A stretch of DNA of 64,000 bases from Neomicrococcus aestuarii (GTDB lineage: Bacteria > Actinomycetota > Actinomycetes > Actinomycetales > Micrococcaceae), in assembly GCF_014201135.1 (NCBI RefSeq), contig NZ_JACHDR010000001.1:124001-188000 (forward strand). Reading direction: 5' to 3'. Below are positions 44,447 through 54,171 of this stretch, piece after piece (position 1 is the first letter of the stretch; each line of letters starts with the position of its first letter). Under the pieces are notes generated by a model. The model saw nothing but the letters and a program-made list of their open reading frames with translations. It ran no database searches and was not told the origin of the DNA. Made by a program: the position numbers and the translations under genes.

Positions 44447-45529
44447 GCTTTTATGTCCACATCAAAGCAACCTCATTTGCGGAAAAGCTTAGGCGAAGCG
44501 CTTTCTGATCGAAATAACATATTGAACTTGGTCAGGCTAGTTCTTGCCGCGTCGGTGATCGTGGCGCATGCATGGCCCCTTACCGGTTCCTTGGTTACTC
44601 CCGGTTTGGAATTCCTCGGTGTGATAGCAGTTGAAGGTTTCTTCATCATCTCTGGGTATCTTATTGTTGCGAGCCGAATGAATTCGGGATTCGTTTCCTT
44701 CATTTGGAAGCGAATTATTCGAATAATGCCAGGTTACTGGATGGTTCTGCTTCTAATTGGGTTCGTTTTCTCTCCACTTGCCTCCTGGATGGGAAATACG
44801 GCTTTGAATGTGGAGTCATCCGTTAATTACGTTGTCAGCAACTGGTTTTTGAACATAAGACAGTGGGGGATCGAGGGGACACTGGAGTCGGTACCGTATC
44901 CAAATGCATGGAACGGCTCGCTCTGGACGTTGTGGTATGAGTTTCGCGCTTACCTTGCGATAGGCATAGTTCTTTCTGTTGGTTGGATTCGCCGAAAGTC
45001 GTCATGGGGCCTTCCGCTAATGTTCGTGTTGTCCGTAGTTGTTTGGGCGCTCTTTCGAGGCCCACTCGAGGTTTCTACGAATTCTTACCTGGCTGTCGTT
45101 CGACTGGGTTCGTACTTTTTGGCAGGGGCGGCGTTCTATGCGCTTCGCAAGGTATTGCCCATCCGCTTCTCGTGGATACTTGCAGCGATGCTGATGTACC
45201 TTGCACTCTTTCAGATTGGATGGAACAGTTTTTATGGTCATATTCCCCTAGGGTATTTATTGCTCGCAGCGGGGTCGCTGTCGTGGAAGAACCTCACAAC
45301 TAAGAATGATCTTTCCTATGGGGTTTACATTTATGCCTTCCCGGTTCAGCAACTACTGGTTCTGGGAGGCTCAGCCAATTTAGGACTGGTCTCCAATATT
45401 CTGTTGACGCTGCTTATTACGTTAGCTATGGCGTGGCTATCCTGGGTTCTGGTAGAACGGCCTGCGTTGAGATTCAAAGACCTGCCGGACAAGCTAAGGA
45501 ACCGCAATAGACGGACTTCGTCTATTTGA
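44447..45529 (+). CDS. Acyltransferase family 3 membrane protein
   Basis: The product of about 360 residues has ten hydrophobic helices and the acyltransferase-3 start NLVRLVLAASVIVAHAWPL, with the catalytic histidine, followed by GVEGFF-like AVEGFFIISGYLI. Such proteins O-acetylate or O-succinylate surface sugars. The TTG at 44447 is chosen because GAGGAG lies six bases upstream; an ATG at 44453 is the alternative. AT-rich composition contrasts with lpdA just before it, suggesting a transferred glycan gene. Confidence 0.87.
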   Translation, partial: AFMSTSKQPHLRKSLGEALSDRNNILNLVRLVLAASVIVAHAWPLTGSLVTPGLEFLGVIAVEGFFIISGYLIVASRMNSGFVSFIWKRIIRIMPGYWMVLLLIGFVFSPLASWMGNTALNVESSVNYVVSNWFLNIRQWGIEGTLESVPYPNAWNGSLWTLWYEFRAYLAIGIVLSVGWIRRKSSWGLPLMFVLSVVVWALFRGPLEVSTNSYLAVVRLGSYFLAGAAFYALRKVLPIRFSWILAAMLMYLALFQIGWNSFYGHIPLGYLLLAAGSLSWKNLTTKNDLSYGVYIYAFPVQQLLVLGGSANLGLVSNILLTLLITLAMAWLSWVLVERPALRFKDLPDKLRNRNRRTSSI

Positions 45530-45546
45530 GACAGTGTCTCAAATAG
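45522..45546. repeat. 25-base palindrome over the acyltransferase stop codon
   Basis: CTATTTGAGACA and TGTCTCAAATAG are exactly complementary with one central G. The stop codon TGA lies in the left arm. There is no T-run, so it may be an RNA hairpin at a 3' end or a protein-binding site. Confidence 0.7.
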
Positions 45547-45636
45547 TGAACAACCCTAATGATGACTGCCGCTGGCTGAGTGTTCGGGCGTAGTATTCCT
45601 GCTTGCGCATATTCGCGCGTGAGAAAGGTATCTACA

Positions 45637-47022
45637 GTGGCAGTCACGGACGCTGTGCCGGCGAAGACGAATACGCGAGGTCGCGTACTTTTTGCTTCAC
45701 TGATCGGCACCACAATTGAGTTTTATGATTTTTATGCCTATGCAACGGCATCGGTGTTGGTCTTCCCAACGCTCTTCTTCCCGAACGCAACGAACATCAA
45801 TGCCATTCTGAGCGCATTCGCGATCTTCGGCGTGGCCTTCATTGCTCGTCCGCTCGGCTCCATTCTCTTCGGGCACTACGGTGACAAGCTGGGCCGTAAA
45901 GGAACCCTAGTAGCTTCCCTATTGACTATGGGCCTTGCAACGTTCCTCATCGGCTTCTTGCCTGCAGCTCAAGGATCCTGGGTCATTTTGGCTCCGCTGT
46001 TCCTTGTGATTCTCCGCTTCGCACAGGGCCTGGCGCTGGGTGGCGAGTGGTCCGGAGCGGCTTTGGTGGCTACCGAGAATGCTCCAGCCAACAAGCGCGC
46101 TATCTACGGAACGTTCCCTCAGCTTGGTGCCCCGTTGGGCTTCATCATTGCTAACACGATCTTCGTGCTCTTGCAGAACAACCTGACGGCAGAGGAGTTC
46201 TTGGCGTGGGGCTGGCGCGTGCCGTTCTGGTTCTCCATTGTCATGGTCGCTATCGGACTCTGGGTCCGTCTTCGTCTGGTGGAGTCCGCTTCCTTCCAGA
46301 AGGTGTTGGCCCAGGACAAGGTCTCTAAGTCCCCAGTCAAGGACACCTTCCGCTTCCATTGGCGTGCTGTGGTCGCGGGAACCTTCATTATGTTCGCAAC
46401 CTACGTTCTCTTCTATCTGATGACGTCCTTCACGCTGACCTACGGAACTGCTCCGGCGACGACGGAGCAGGCTGCCGCGGCAGCCGCAAAGGCTGGAAAG
46501 GCCTTCAACCCCGAAGGATTCGTTCCTGGACTAGGTATCTCGCGTCCAGAGTTCCTGACGATGCTGATCATCGGCGTGGTCTTCTTCGCAATCTTTACGT
46601 TGATCTCCGGACCGTTGTCTGAGAAGTTTGGTCGCCGAAAGTTCCTGCTAGTTGTTACCGCTCTTATCATCGTCTTTGGTTTGTCTTGGACCACGATGTT
46701 CGGCCCAGGCAAGACTCCAGCGATGGTGGGTCTGATCATCGGTATGTCTCTCATGGGATCCACCTTTGGCCCCATGGCAGCGATCTTGCCGGAATTGTTC
46801 CCGACGAACGTCCGATACACGGGTTCTGCGATCGCCTACAACCTTTCCTCGGTTATTGGCGCCGCACCGGCTTCATTCGTGGCTATTGCGCTGTGGCAAG
46901 CTGGCGGAGGAAACACGGTATGGGTGGGCGTCTACCTCGCCGCGGCGGGTGTCGCGACGCTTATTGCTTTGCTCATGACGCGCGAGACGCGCGACAAAGA
47001 GTTTGAGGATAACTTGGCTTAA
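45637..47022 (+). CDS. MFS transporter, metabolite:H+ symporter (MHS) family
   Basis: The 461-residue protein has twelve helices and MHS signatures: IGTTIEFYDFYAYATASVLVFPTLFFP, GHYGDKLGRKGTLV (loop 2-3) and RFAQGLALGGEWSGAAL. The family carries proline, glycine betaine, shikimate or dicarboxylates. A loop after helix 7 has an Ala-rich insert. GTG at 45637 is chosen with AAAGG eight bases upstream; the frame is open back to 45580. A strong terminator follows. Confidence 0.9.
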   Translation: MAVTDAVPAKTNTRGRVLFASLIGTTIEFYDFYAYATASVLVFPTLFFPNATNINAILSAFAIFGVAFIARPLGSILFGHYGDKLGRKGTLVASLLTMGLATFLIGFLPAAQGSWVILAPLFLVILRFAQGLALGGEWSGAALVATENAPANKRAIYGTFPQLGAPLGFIIANTIFVLLQNNLTAEEFLAWGWRVPFWFSIVMVAIGLWVRLRLVESASFQKVLAQDKVSKSPVKDTFRFHWRAVVAGTFIMFATYVLFYLMTSFTLTYGTAPATTEQAAAAAAKAGKAFNPEGFVPGLGISRPEFLTMLIIGVVFFAIFTLISGPLSEKFGRRKFLLVVTALIIVFGLSWTTMFGPGKTPAMVGLIIGMSLMGSTFGPMAAILPELFPTNVRYTGSAIAYNLSSVIGAAPASFVAIALWQAGGGNTVWVGVYLAAAGVATLIALLMTRETRDKEFEDNLA

Positions 47023-47040
47023 ACACTGAGTGATTTTTCA

Positions 47041-47082
47041 AATAGCGGCGGCTCCGAAGTATGTCGGAGCCGCCGCTATTTT
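47041..47082 (+). terminator. Intrinsic terminator after the MHS transporter
   Basis: Arms 47041-47057 and 47064-47080 are perfectly complementary over 17 bp (AATAGCGGCGGCTCCGA and its complement) with a 6-base loop, followed by TT. Confidence 0.88.
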
Positions 47083-47245
47083 GGGCTATTTGGCGTCTTG
47101 TCCAGTCAAGGGATGACGGTGTCCTGACGCTCCAGTTTTCGCTTTCAACGCGAATATGAAACTGTGACTGTTGCAGCATTAGATTGTGCATGGGGATTCT
47201 TCTAATCCATATTTTCCCGTGCGATGCCATGAGGGGTCACCGAAT

Positions 47246-48325
47246 TTGGATTCGGCCACTGTGGCTCGTCTTGTTCACTCGGAGGTCGGTTTGCAAAGTA
47301 CCTTGGATGTAATTTCAGTGGGTTATGGAATGAGGGGTTGGGGACCGATCACCCAGTTGGCGAAATTGGCCGCAGACATTTTTTCTTCGGATCTGACCGT
47401 CGTGCCGGGTAGGCAATCCCTTCCTCGGCATTTTTGGGTGAGATCAGGTATGCCTAGGAGTATTTCGCGAGAACGTGGCAAGAACGCCCTTCTTATCGTC
47501 GGGGTACCCGGCCAGCTCTATGCGTTGCTGGAAAATCCACTTTGGTTGGGGAAATATGACCATGTTGCCGTGTGGGTAATTGACAGCTTTTGGAATGAGC
47601 GAATTCCAAAAGTACTCCGCGGTACTCGCCGAATCGATTGGATTTGGGTTACTGATTCTAACGACGTCGCTGACTGGCAGAAGTTTTTCGGGAGCAGAGT
47701 TGGGGTTCTTCCGTGGGGGGCAGATACGAAAGCAATCACTTCTGACTATCCGCTGTGTAGCAAGAACATCGACCTTCTTCGTATCGGGCGGCAGCCCATT
47801 GCATACGAGGATGATGAGCTTACACAGGCCGATGCTTCTAAACTGGGAGTTTTGTTTGCCGGCCGCCCCAGTTTTGGCTCGAACGAGGATGAATCGAACC
47901 AAAATCTTCACTCTGCGTTATCCGAATCAAAATCTGTGTTGGCTTTTTCGAATATCTACGACACGACAACGTATACGCATCCCACAAAAGAATACGTAAC
48001 GGGTCGCTGGATGGACTCTCTGGCACACGGGGCGGCTGTTGCAGGAGTTCTCCCCAATACAGAAACTGCACGGTCTCTGGTTCCACCCATCGGCCGAATC
48101 CCGCTAGACCCTCGGGATCGTGGAAATGGGCTCCGTTCTGTCCGTGAATGGGTGCAGGATTGGCAGGTGGAAACTTCTATCGAAATTAGGAAGTTTGCGA
48201 TTGAAAATCTAGATTGGCGGCACAGGCTTTCTGCAGTCGACAGACACTTCGGACTTCATTCGGACAGATTGGCGAACGAGGTCTTAGAACTAGAGCGCAT
48301 TTCCGAGAATTTAGACATTCGTTAG
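47246..48325 (+). CDS. Putative GT-B glycosyltransferase
   Basis: The product of about 359 residues has a Rossmann-like start LDVISVGYGMRGWGPITQLAK, IDWIWVTDSNDVADWQ, GVLPWGADTKAI, and a C-terminal stretch EYVTGRWMDSLAHGAAVAG resembling the donor domain of CgeB/GT4-like enzymes. Its place among glycan genes supports this. TTG at 47246 is preferred for its GAGGGG about eight bases upstream; GTG at 47186 or 47219 is possible. The gap since the transporter terminator (47083-47245) shows nothing else. The gene is AT-rich relative to the window. Confidence 0.6.
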   Translation: MDSATVARLVHSEVGLQSTLDVISVGYGMRGWGPITQLAKLAADIFSSDLTVVPGRQSLPRHFWVRSGMPRSISRERGKNALLIVGVPGQLYALLENPLWLGKYDHVAVWVIDSFWNERIPKVLRGTRRIDWIWVTDSNDVADWQKFFGSRVGVLPWGADTKAITSDYPLCSKNIDLLRIGRQPIAYEDDELTQADASKLGVLFAGRPSFGSNEDESNQNLHSALSESKSVLAFSNIYDTTTYTHPTKEYVTGRWMDSLAHGAAVAGVLPNTETARSLVPPIGRIPLDPRDRGNGLRSVREWVQDWQVETSIEIRKFAIENLDWRHRLSAVDRHFGLHSDRLANEVLELERISENLDIR

Positions 48326-48331
48326 TTTGAC

Positions 48332-49153
48332 CTATCGCGAGCTTCGCTCCGTTGCTACGCGCACCCATCGGTCAGGTAATGGCCAGATTTTGTCACCGTC
48401 GTCATAGCGTTCATGAATTTGGGGTACAACCACTCTATTCATTCTCTGGCTCAAGTGATCGCTGAGGAAGCCTCCCCAATAAGAGAAAGTAGAGTTTGGA
48501 AGTATCAGATTCCGAGCTACCGCTAGTGTTGCTAAGTCGCCGAACGGACCAGGGACTACGCCGCCAAAGTGCTTGGGGATGTTCTCTGGAATGACGTCAA
48601 GGTTATCTTTGCACCAGTTCAAATCGTCGGAAATCACTCGGATACTCGTGTAGTTCTCGAACTTGGGGAGCGCATCACGGATGTATGAGCGAATATCCAT
48701 TCCGTAGATACCCTCAAATTCCGGAGAGTAGTAGTCTCCTCGGCGAACATTGATGATGAGCTCGCCGGAGTCGACAATTTTTCTTGCTTCGGCGACTCGT
48801 CTCGAGAATACAGAGGAGGCTAGAAGACGTTTCTCAAGAAATGCTGCTAGATCGGCGTCAGAGAAATCCTCCCCGTAGGAGATGGGCCATTCACTAAATC
48901 GCGGCATCCAGAAGGCGACCTTATCGCGCGCGATTGTAAGATCTCGCAAAGCTGGAAATTCTATGAGCCAATCTTCCATATTCTCGCGATAAAGAAATGG
49001 TGTTCTTTTACCGTTGCTTAGATTCTTGTCTGCACGCATCCAAACATAGAGATAGTTTCCACCACGTTTCCCTTCGGCAGACCAAATGACGCCGTTCTCT
49101 CCCCGGCGAAGAAACGAAAGCAACGAATTCGATACGGTGCGAATGATGCTCAA
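48332..49153 (-). CDS. GT11-like alpha-1,2-fucosyltransferase
   Basis: The 273-residue protein has the GT11/GT23-type motif INVRRGDYYSPEFEG (about 134-148) and the downstream LPNSTFSYWGGFL (about 220-232), matching the H-x-R-R-x-D and S-x-F-S-W-W/Y regions of bacterial fucosyltransferases. GDP-fucose genes are not in the window. The TTG start has AAAGGAG six bases upstream. It is divergent from the next glycosyltransferase and is AT-rich. Confidence 0.78.
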   Translation of the reverse strand: MSIIRTVSNSLLSFLRRGENGVIWSAEGKRGGNYLYVWMRADKNLSNGKRTPFLYRENMEDWLIEFPALRDLTIARDKVAFWMPRFSEWPISYGEDFSDADLAAFLEKRLLASSVFSRRVAEARKIVDSGELIINVRRGDYYSPEFEGIYGMDIRSYIRDALPKFENYTSIRVISDDLNWCKDNLDVIPENIPKHFGGVVPGPFGDLATLAVARNLILPNSTFSYWGGFLSDHLSQRMNRVVVPQIHERYDDGDKIWPLPDRWVRVATERSSR

Positions 49154-49231
49154 CGATTTCTCCTTTAGGGGGCGCGTAGTCTTTCATAAGGATATACGCG
49201 ACCACTTCTCATTCGACGTATCATCCTAAAT

Positions 49232-50197
49232 ATGGGTGCCCCGATTGAGCCGAAAATTAGTGTCGTAATTCCATGCTTCAATGCTCAAAAAACACTTGAA
49301 CTTCAACTGCGGGCGCTCGAAGATCAAGAGGCAGCGCCGGCATTCGAAATCGTCTTGGTTGACAATGGCTCTACAGACGGCACCAGAGACGTCATCCGCA
49401 GCTTTAAGGACTCTACGTATTTACCCGTTCGCCATATTGATGCTCTTGAGTTTCAAGGGGTCTCCTATGCCCGAAATGTCGGAATTCTCGCTAGTCAGGC
49501 GGAGAAAATCATGTTTTGTGATGCCGATGATGTCGTCTCGAAATGGTGGATTTCGCAGGGCTATCAATGTTTTGACTTCGCACCAGTCTGGAACGGTGCA
49601 GCAATTCTTCTCACTGACAAGCAGTTCGCAGGAACACTAGAGGATATACGCAGTGCGTTTGGCGACAGTCCCGCTTTCGAACCCCCAATCGCTGGGAAAG
49701 CAACCGCTTTTCCGGTACTGATGGGTGGAAATTTTGGAGCGACTAAAGCCGCTCTGGAACGTGTGCATGGATTTGACCAATCCTTCATGGGTGCGGGCGA
49801 AGACAATGACTTGGGTTTCCGTTTCCGACGAGCAGGATTTGAGTATCCCAACGCTCCATCAGTACGGATCGGGTATCGAGGCAAATGGGATCCACGATTT
49901 ATCCGAAGATTGGCTTTTCGACAAGCAAAAGCTCATGCACTCATTGCCACGAGATATGAAGCATGGACGGAATCCAACTTTCCCAAATTTGGCAATGAAC
50001 TTATTCGGGTAGCCGGCTCAGCGATGCTCATGGTGGCAGGAAGGAAGACCAAGGACTGGGATGGATTGGCCAGTCGGGTGGCCGCTTTGTCCGGCTTGGG
50101 CGTCGGTAAGCTTACTTTTCAGATTTTTGGCAAGATGCCACCGTCGCAAGTAGGCACGGGGCTAGTACGTGCGAGTCCAGAGAGGCCGGAGTCTTGA
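49232..50197 (+). CDS. Family 2 glycosyltransferase
   Basis: The 321-residue GT-A enzyme shows [54 protein letters not shown], and MGAGEDNDLGFRFRRAGF as acceptor and base region. It shares its plan closely with the protein encoded at 50.7 kb, so the two may be paralogues. The acetyltransferase gene overlaps its end. Confidence 0.88.
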   Translation: MGAPIEPKISVVIPCFNAQKTLELQLRALEDQEAAPAFEIVLVDNGSTDGTRDVIRSFKDSTYLPVRHIDALEFQGVSYARNVGILASQAEKIMFCDADDVVSKWWISQGYQCFDFAPVWNGAAILLTDKQFAGTLEDIRSAFGDSPAFEPPIAGKATAFPVLMGGNFGATKAALERVHGFDQSFMGAGEDNDLGFRFRRAGFEYPNAPSVRIGYRGKWDPRFIRRLAFRQAKAHALIATRYEAWTESNFPKFGNELIRVAGSAMLMVAGRKTKDWDGLASRVAALSGLGVGKLTFQIFGKMPPSQVGTGLVRASPERPES

Positions 50198-50730
50198 AAA
50201 AGATCATTGGTGCTGGTATCACCAAAAGAGTTGGCTGGAGTCTCGCGACATCCTCGCTTATTCCCAACGCCAAGAGAACAAAATTTCTCGGTGCGGTTGG
50301 ATTCAGGAAATTCAAGAACGGTTTCATCGGGGCAAACGTCGAAATCGTATCTCCCGATGAGGTGAGGTTCGGTGATGGTTTCTACCTGAATCGTGGAGTC
50401 TTTATTGACTATGGTGAAGTCGTCCTTGGCAAGAACGTATATATCGGACAGCGGACCATGATTGTCACCGTTTCTCACGAGATCGGAGACCCAACGCGTC
50501 GCGCGGGCTCTGGGGTCGTAAAGCCTGTTCGTATTGGGGACGGCACTTGGATCGGCGCCGGCGTAATTGTTCTGCCCGGAGTCACGATCGGGAAAGGTTG
50601 TGTCATTGGGGCAGGGTCCGTGGTCACTAAGGACTGTGCGCCGAACGGACTATACGTGGGATCGCCAGCAAAACTTGTGAGGGAACTCCCGGAAGGCGCT
50701 GATCGTGGTGAAGAAGAGGTTTCCTCATGA
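50194..50730 (+). CDS. Hexapeptide-repeat O-acetyltransferase
   Basis: The 178-residue protein is a left-handed beta-helix acetyltransferase of the WbbJ/maltose-acetyltransferase type. It shows VFIDYGEVVLGKNVYIGQR, the catalytic-histidine region TVSHEIGDP, and IGDGTWIGAGVIVLPGVTIG followed by AGSVVTKD. It probably O-acetylates a sugar of the glycan. The TTG start overlaps the previous stop, and its own stop overlaps the next start (ATGA), so three genes are coupled. Confidence 0.88.
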   Translation: MKKIIGAGITKRVGWSLATSSLIPNAKRTKFLGAVGFRKFKNGFIGANVEIVSPDEVRFGDGFYLNRGVFIDYGEVVLGKNVYIGQRTMIVTVSHEIGDPTRRAGSGVVKPVRIGDGTWIGAGVIVLPGVTIGKGCVIGAGSVVTKDCAPNGLYVGSPAKLVRELPEGADRGEEEVSS

Positions 50731-51656
50731 AAGTTAGTGTAATTATCCCGGCCAGAAACGTTGCCGAGGTGCTCCCGGAACAGCTCGAGGCTCTTGCTGG
50801 GCAGAAGAACGCGCCCGAATTTGACGTCGTAGTCAGCGATAACGGAAGTACGGACGGCACTCGAAATTGCGCTGATTACAGGGAATGGCCGTTCAATCTT
50901 CGGTTCATGGACTCTTCGCAACGGCCAGGAGCTTCCCATGCTCGTAACGTTGGAGCGGCCACTACGAATGCGGATATTCTCCTGTTCTGCGACGCTGACG
51001 ATATTGTCGATGAGAACTGGGTTCATGAACTAAGTAATGCCGTGGAGTCCACAGAGGGCGCTCTTGTGACAGGGGCACTGCGGCATGACCGCTTCAACAC
51101 TTCGGTACTTCGAGCAGCATACGATATTCCGGGAGAACCGCGCACAACTGACGAACTGCCTGACGTTGAGTGGAATCCCCAGCCGTTCGCAAATTATCTA
51201 CCCACTGTAGCTGGGAACAATTTTGCAATCCATCGAAAGACGTATCTCAGCGTAGGGGGAATGAACCCGGATTTTCCTGGCGGGTCAGAAGAAACGGACT
51301 TCTCATGGCGCGTACAGCGAAGCGGCATTAAAGTCGTTTCCGCTCCCAAGGCCCTAGTGCAGTATCGATTGCGTCAAGACAAACGGGGAATTTTCCGTCA
51401 ACAGCGAATTCAGCAGTACGCGCGTGTGTTCCTATGGACTCAATACAAGGACACATCGATGAGCGGCCCAAGCATCAAGTACTCGATAACAGAAATATTC
51501 AAGTCCCTGCCTCGAGCAATCAATCCAAGCCCGGCAGCTTCAGCCGAGCGGCTCCGAGCTGTACGCATTCTTGGAGGGAACATTGGTGCGGTTCAAGGAA
51601 TGGCAAAGTATCGAATCCTTGAACCGCTGAAGAACAAAATTCGCCCTCGAAACTAG
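50727..51656 (+). CDS. Family 2 glycosyltransferase
   Basis: The 309-residue GT-A enzyme shows [74 protein letters not shown] and [16 protein letters not shown]. It resembles the protein encoded at 49.2 kb. Its stop codon TAG overlaps the TAG of the convergent accA3 gene in the sequence CTAG. Confidence 0.88.
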   Translation: MKVSVIIPARNVAEVLPEQLEALAGQKNAPEFDVVVSDNGSTDGTRNCADYREWPFNLRFMDSSQRPGASHARNVGAATTNADILLFCDADDIVDENWVHELSNAVESTEGALVTGALRHDRFNTSVLRAAYDIPGEPRTTDELPDVEWNPQPFANYLPTVAGNNFAIHRKTYLSVGGMNPDFPGGSEETDFSWRVQRSGIKVVSAPKALVQYRLRQDKRGIFRQQRIQQYARVFLWTQYKDTSMSGPSIKYSITEIFKSLPRAINPSPAASAERLRAVRILGGNIGAVQGMAKYRILEPLKNKIRPRN

Positions 51657-53434
51657 CGAATAACCGCCAACGTAGTTCCGGCACTCACCGTCGACCCAAC
51701 AGTCGCCTCGAGCCCTGAAATGACTCCGTCCTTGTGGGCGGTCAGCGGCTGCTCCATCTTCATGGCTTCAAGCACCAGGATCAGATCGCCTTCCTTGACG
51801 GTGTCACCGTCCTTGACGGCTACCTTGACGATGGTTCCCTGCATGGGTGACTTGAGATCGTCGCCCGATGCGCCAGAGGTTGAGCCACCGCGTCGGCCGC
51901 CGAAGTTGCGCTTCTTAGGCTTGGAGGCGCCGTTGCGTGGACCAGAGGCGCTTCCAGCAGTCAATGAAGCTGGCAAGAGCACTTCAATGCGCTTTCCGCC
52001 GACTTCAACGGTGTAACGCGTGGATTCGGCATCCTCAGCCTCGCTGGCTTCGATCACGGAGAACGGGGCAATGTCGTTTTTGAACTCAGTTTCGATCCAC
52101 CGCGTGTGCACGGTGAACGGCTGATCAGGATCGGTCGGCACGAATGCTGGGTCTGCCATCACGGCGCGGTGGAACGGCGCTACTGTGGGCATCCCTTCCA
52201 CTACCAACTCGTTCAACGCACGGCGGGCACGCTGTGCTGCTTCGTTGCGGGTACGTCCGGTGACGATGATCTTGGCGATCATGGAATCGAAGTTTCCGGA
52301 GACGGTATCACCCTGCTCAATACCTGAATCCACACGAATGCCCGGTCCCGTGGGGAAGGCGAGCTTCGTGATGGTTCCCGGGGTGGGCATGAAGGAGCGT
52401 CCTGGGTCTTCACCGTTGAGGCGGAACTCGAAAGAGTGTCCGCGAACTTCGGGGTCGTTGTATCCCAGCTCTTCGCCGCGGGCGATTCGGAACTGCTCGC
52501 GTACCAGATCGATGCCCGTTACTTCTTCGCTGACGGGGTGCTCGACTTGCAAGCGGGTGTTGACTTCCAGGAACGTGATCATGCCGTCTTGGCCAATTAG
52601 GAATTCGCAGGTTCCAGCGCCGGTGTATTGTGCTTCACGCAAAATGGCCTTGGAAGCCTCGTAGAGGCGATCGCGTTGCTCAGGGGTGAGGAATGGCGCG
52701 GGCGCTTCCTCAACGAGCTTTTGATTGCGGCGCTGGAGTGAGCAGTCGCGGGTGGAAATTACGACGACGTTGCCTTGCGTATCTGCCAAACATTGGGTTT
52801 CGACGTGGCGCGGTGAGTCGAGGAATCGTTCGACGAAGCAATCGCCGCGTCCGAAGGCTGCTTTGGCTTCGCGGACAGCGGATTCGAAGAGTTCGGGTAC
52901 TTCGGCACGGGTTCGAGCGACTTTGATGCCGCGTCCGCCGCCTCCGTAGGCAGCCTTGATGGCTAGTGGCAGGCCGAACTCGTCAACAAACTTCAGTACT
53001 TCTTCAACGGTCTCCACAGGACCGGGGGAGCCAGGCGCAAGAGGTGCCCCCACCTTGTCTGCGATATGACGGGCTGCGACTTTGTCGCCGAGCGTGGAGA
53101 TCGCATCCGGAGACGGTCCAATCCACGTTAGGCCCGCGTCCAGAACCTTTTGCGCAAACTCAGCGTTCTCGGAGAGGAAGCCATATCCCGGGTGGATTGC
53201 ATCCGCGCCCGAGCGCTTGGCAATCTCGATGATCTTTTCCCCCACCAAGTACGTTTCGGCGGCCGAGGTGCCGTTGAGCGCGTAGGCTTCGTCGGCAAGA
53301 CGTACATGCGGAGCGTCTCTGTCAGAGTCGGCGTAGACGGCGACTGAGGCGATGCCTTCGTCCTTGGCTGCCCGAATAACACGAACAGCAATTTCGCCAC
53401 GATTTGCGATCAGAACTTTAGTCAATGAAGACAT
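51653..53434 (-). CDS. accA3: Acyl-CoA carboxylase alpha subunit (biotin carboxylase + BCCP)
   Basis: The 593-residue AccA3-type protein joins biotin carboxylase (residues 1-450) to a biotin carrier domain (about 520-593), as in actinobacterial acetyl/propionyl-CoA carboxylases for fatty-acid synthesis. Motifs are [61 protein letters not shown] and the biotin site [10 protein letters not shown] Gly/Arg-rich linker ([13 protein letters not shown]) precedes the carrier domain. AAGGAG lies upstream of the ATG. The matching beta subunit is not in the window. Confidence 0.96.
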   Translation of the reverse strand: MSSLTKVLIANRGEIAVRVIRAAKDEGIASVAVYADSDRDAPHVRLADEAYALNGTSAAETYLVGEKIIEIAKRSGADAIHPGYGFLSENAEFAQKVLDAGLTWIGPSPDAISTLGDKVAARHIADKVGAPLAPGSPGPVETVEEVLKFVDEFGLPLAIKAAYGGGGRGIKVARTRAEVPELFESAVREAKAAFGRGDCFVERFLDSPRHVETQCLADTQGNVVVISTRDCSLQRRNQKLVEEAPAPFLTPEQRDRLYEASKAILREAQYTGAGTCEFLIGQDGMITFLEVNTRLQVEHPVSEEVTGIDLVREQFRIARGEELGYNDPEVRGHSFEFRLNGEDPGRSFMPTPGTITKLAFPTGPGIRVDSGIEQGDTVSGNFDSMIAKIIVTGRTRNEAAQRARRALNELVVEGMPTVAPFHRAVMADPAFVPTDPDQPFTVHTRWIETEFKNDIAPFSVIEASEAEDAESTRYTVEVGGKRIEVLLPASLTAGSASGPRNGASKPKKRNFGGRRGGSTSGASGDDLKSPMQGTIVKVAVKDGDTVKEGDLILVLEAMKMEQPLTAHKDGVISGLEATVGSTVSAGTTLAVIR

Positions 53435-53544
53435 CTAGGGGGAGACTCCTTCTATTTGTACATTGGGAGCCTACCCCTTTTGTGTGATTCCAACGGTAAT
53501 TAGCGGCGTTCGAGTCGAAATTTCGTGAGTCTTTTGTATGACCT

Positions 53545-54171
53545 CTACAAGGTCAGCAGCGGAACTGAATAACCGAGCTCAAGGAATTGGTCGCGAAGCG
53601 CAGCTGTGGAAATTCCTATCACTGCGTTAGCGTCGCCTCGAATGCCTGCCACGAATGTTGACCCACGACCATCGAGCGTGAAGGCTCCCGCGCACTGCAG
53701 GGGTTCTCCGGTTTGTGCGTATGCTAGTGCCTCCTCCGGAGTGACGTTGGCAAACCGAACTTCGGTGGAGACAATTCGCGAACTGCGGTGGCTGTTGGTT
53801 CGCGTATCGATGACAACTTGCCCTGTATGCAAGATTCCTGTCTTGCCGCTCATGAGGGACCAACGACGAACGGTTTCATCGATGGTGTAGGGCTTTCCGT
53901 AGCTCACGCCCTCGACTTCAAACACCGAATCGCATCCAATGACCAGAGCTCCCGCAGTTTCCGATGCCACAGCTTCCGCTTTCAGAGTTGCTAGGAAGAG
54001 CGCTTCATCAGCTGATGAAGGTTTTCCGTGAACCTCAATGTGTCGTGCCAGTTCGGACTCTTCGTCTACAGACGAAGGCTGAACCTGGAACGGAATCAGA
54101 GCGTTCTTGAGCAATCGCGCTCTAGCGGGGCTGGTTGAGGCAAGGATTACTGCGGGAGCTGTCGAGGTCAT
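53545..54171 (-). CDS. maf: Maf-family nucleotide pyrophosphatase
   Basis: The 208-residue protein has ASTSPARARLLKNALIPF, the catalytic GCDSVFEVEGVSYGKP and FTLDGRGSTFVAGIRGD, typical of Maf proteins that hydrolyse non-canonical nucleoside triphosphates. In actinobacteria maf often lies beside accA3, as here. Its ATG overlaps the stop of the MMPL gene upstream. Confidence 0.93.
   Translation of the reverse strand: MTSTAPAVILASTSPARARLLKNALIPFQVQPSSVDEESELARHIEVHGKPSSADEALFLATLKAEAVASETAGALVIGCDSVFEVEGVSYGKPYTIDETVRRWSLMSGKTGILHTGQVVIDTRTNSHRSSRIVSTEVRFANVTPEEALAYAQTGEPLQCAGAFTLDGRGSTFVAGIRGDANAVIGISTAALRDQFLELGYSVPLLTL

Noticed and set aside
51653-51656. Overlapping stop codons of two convergent genes
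   Set aside because: CTAG naturally gives TAG on both strands. It is tight packing and needs no special explanation.
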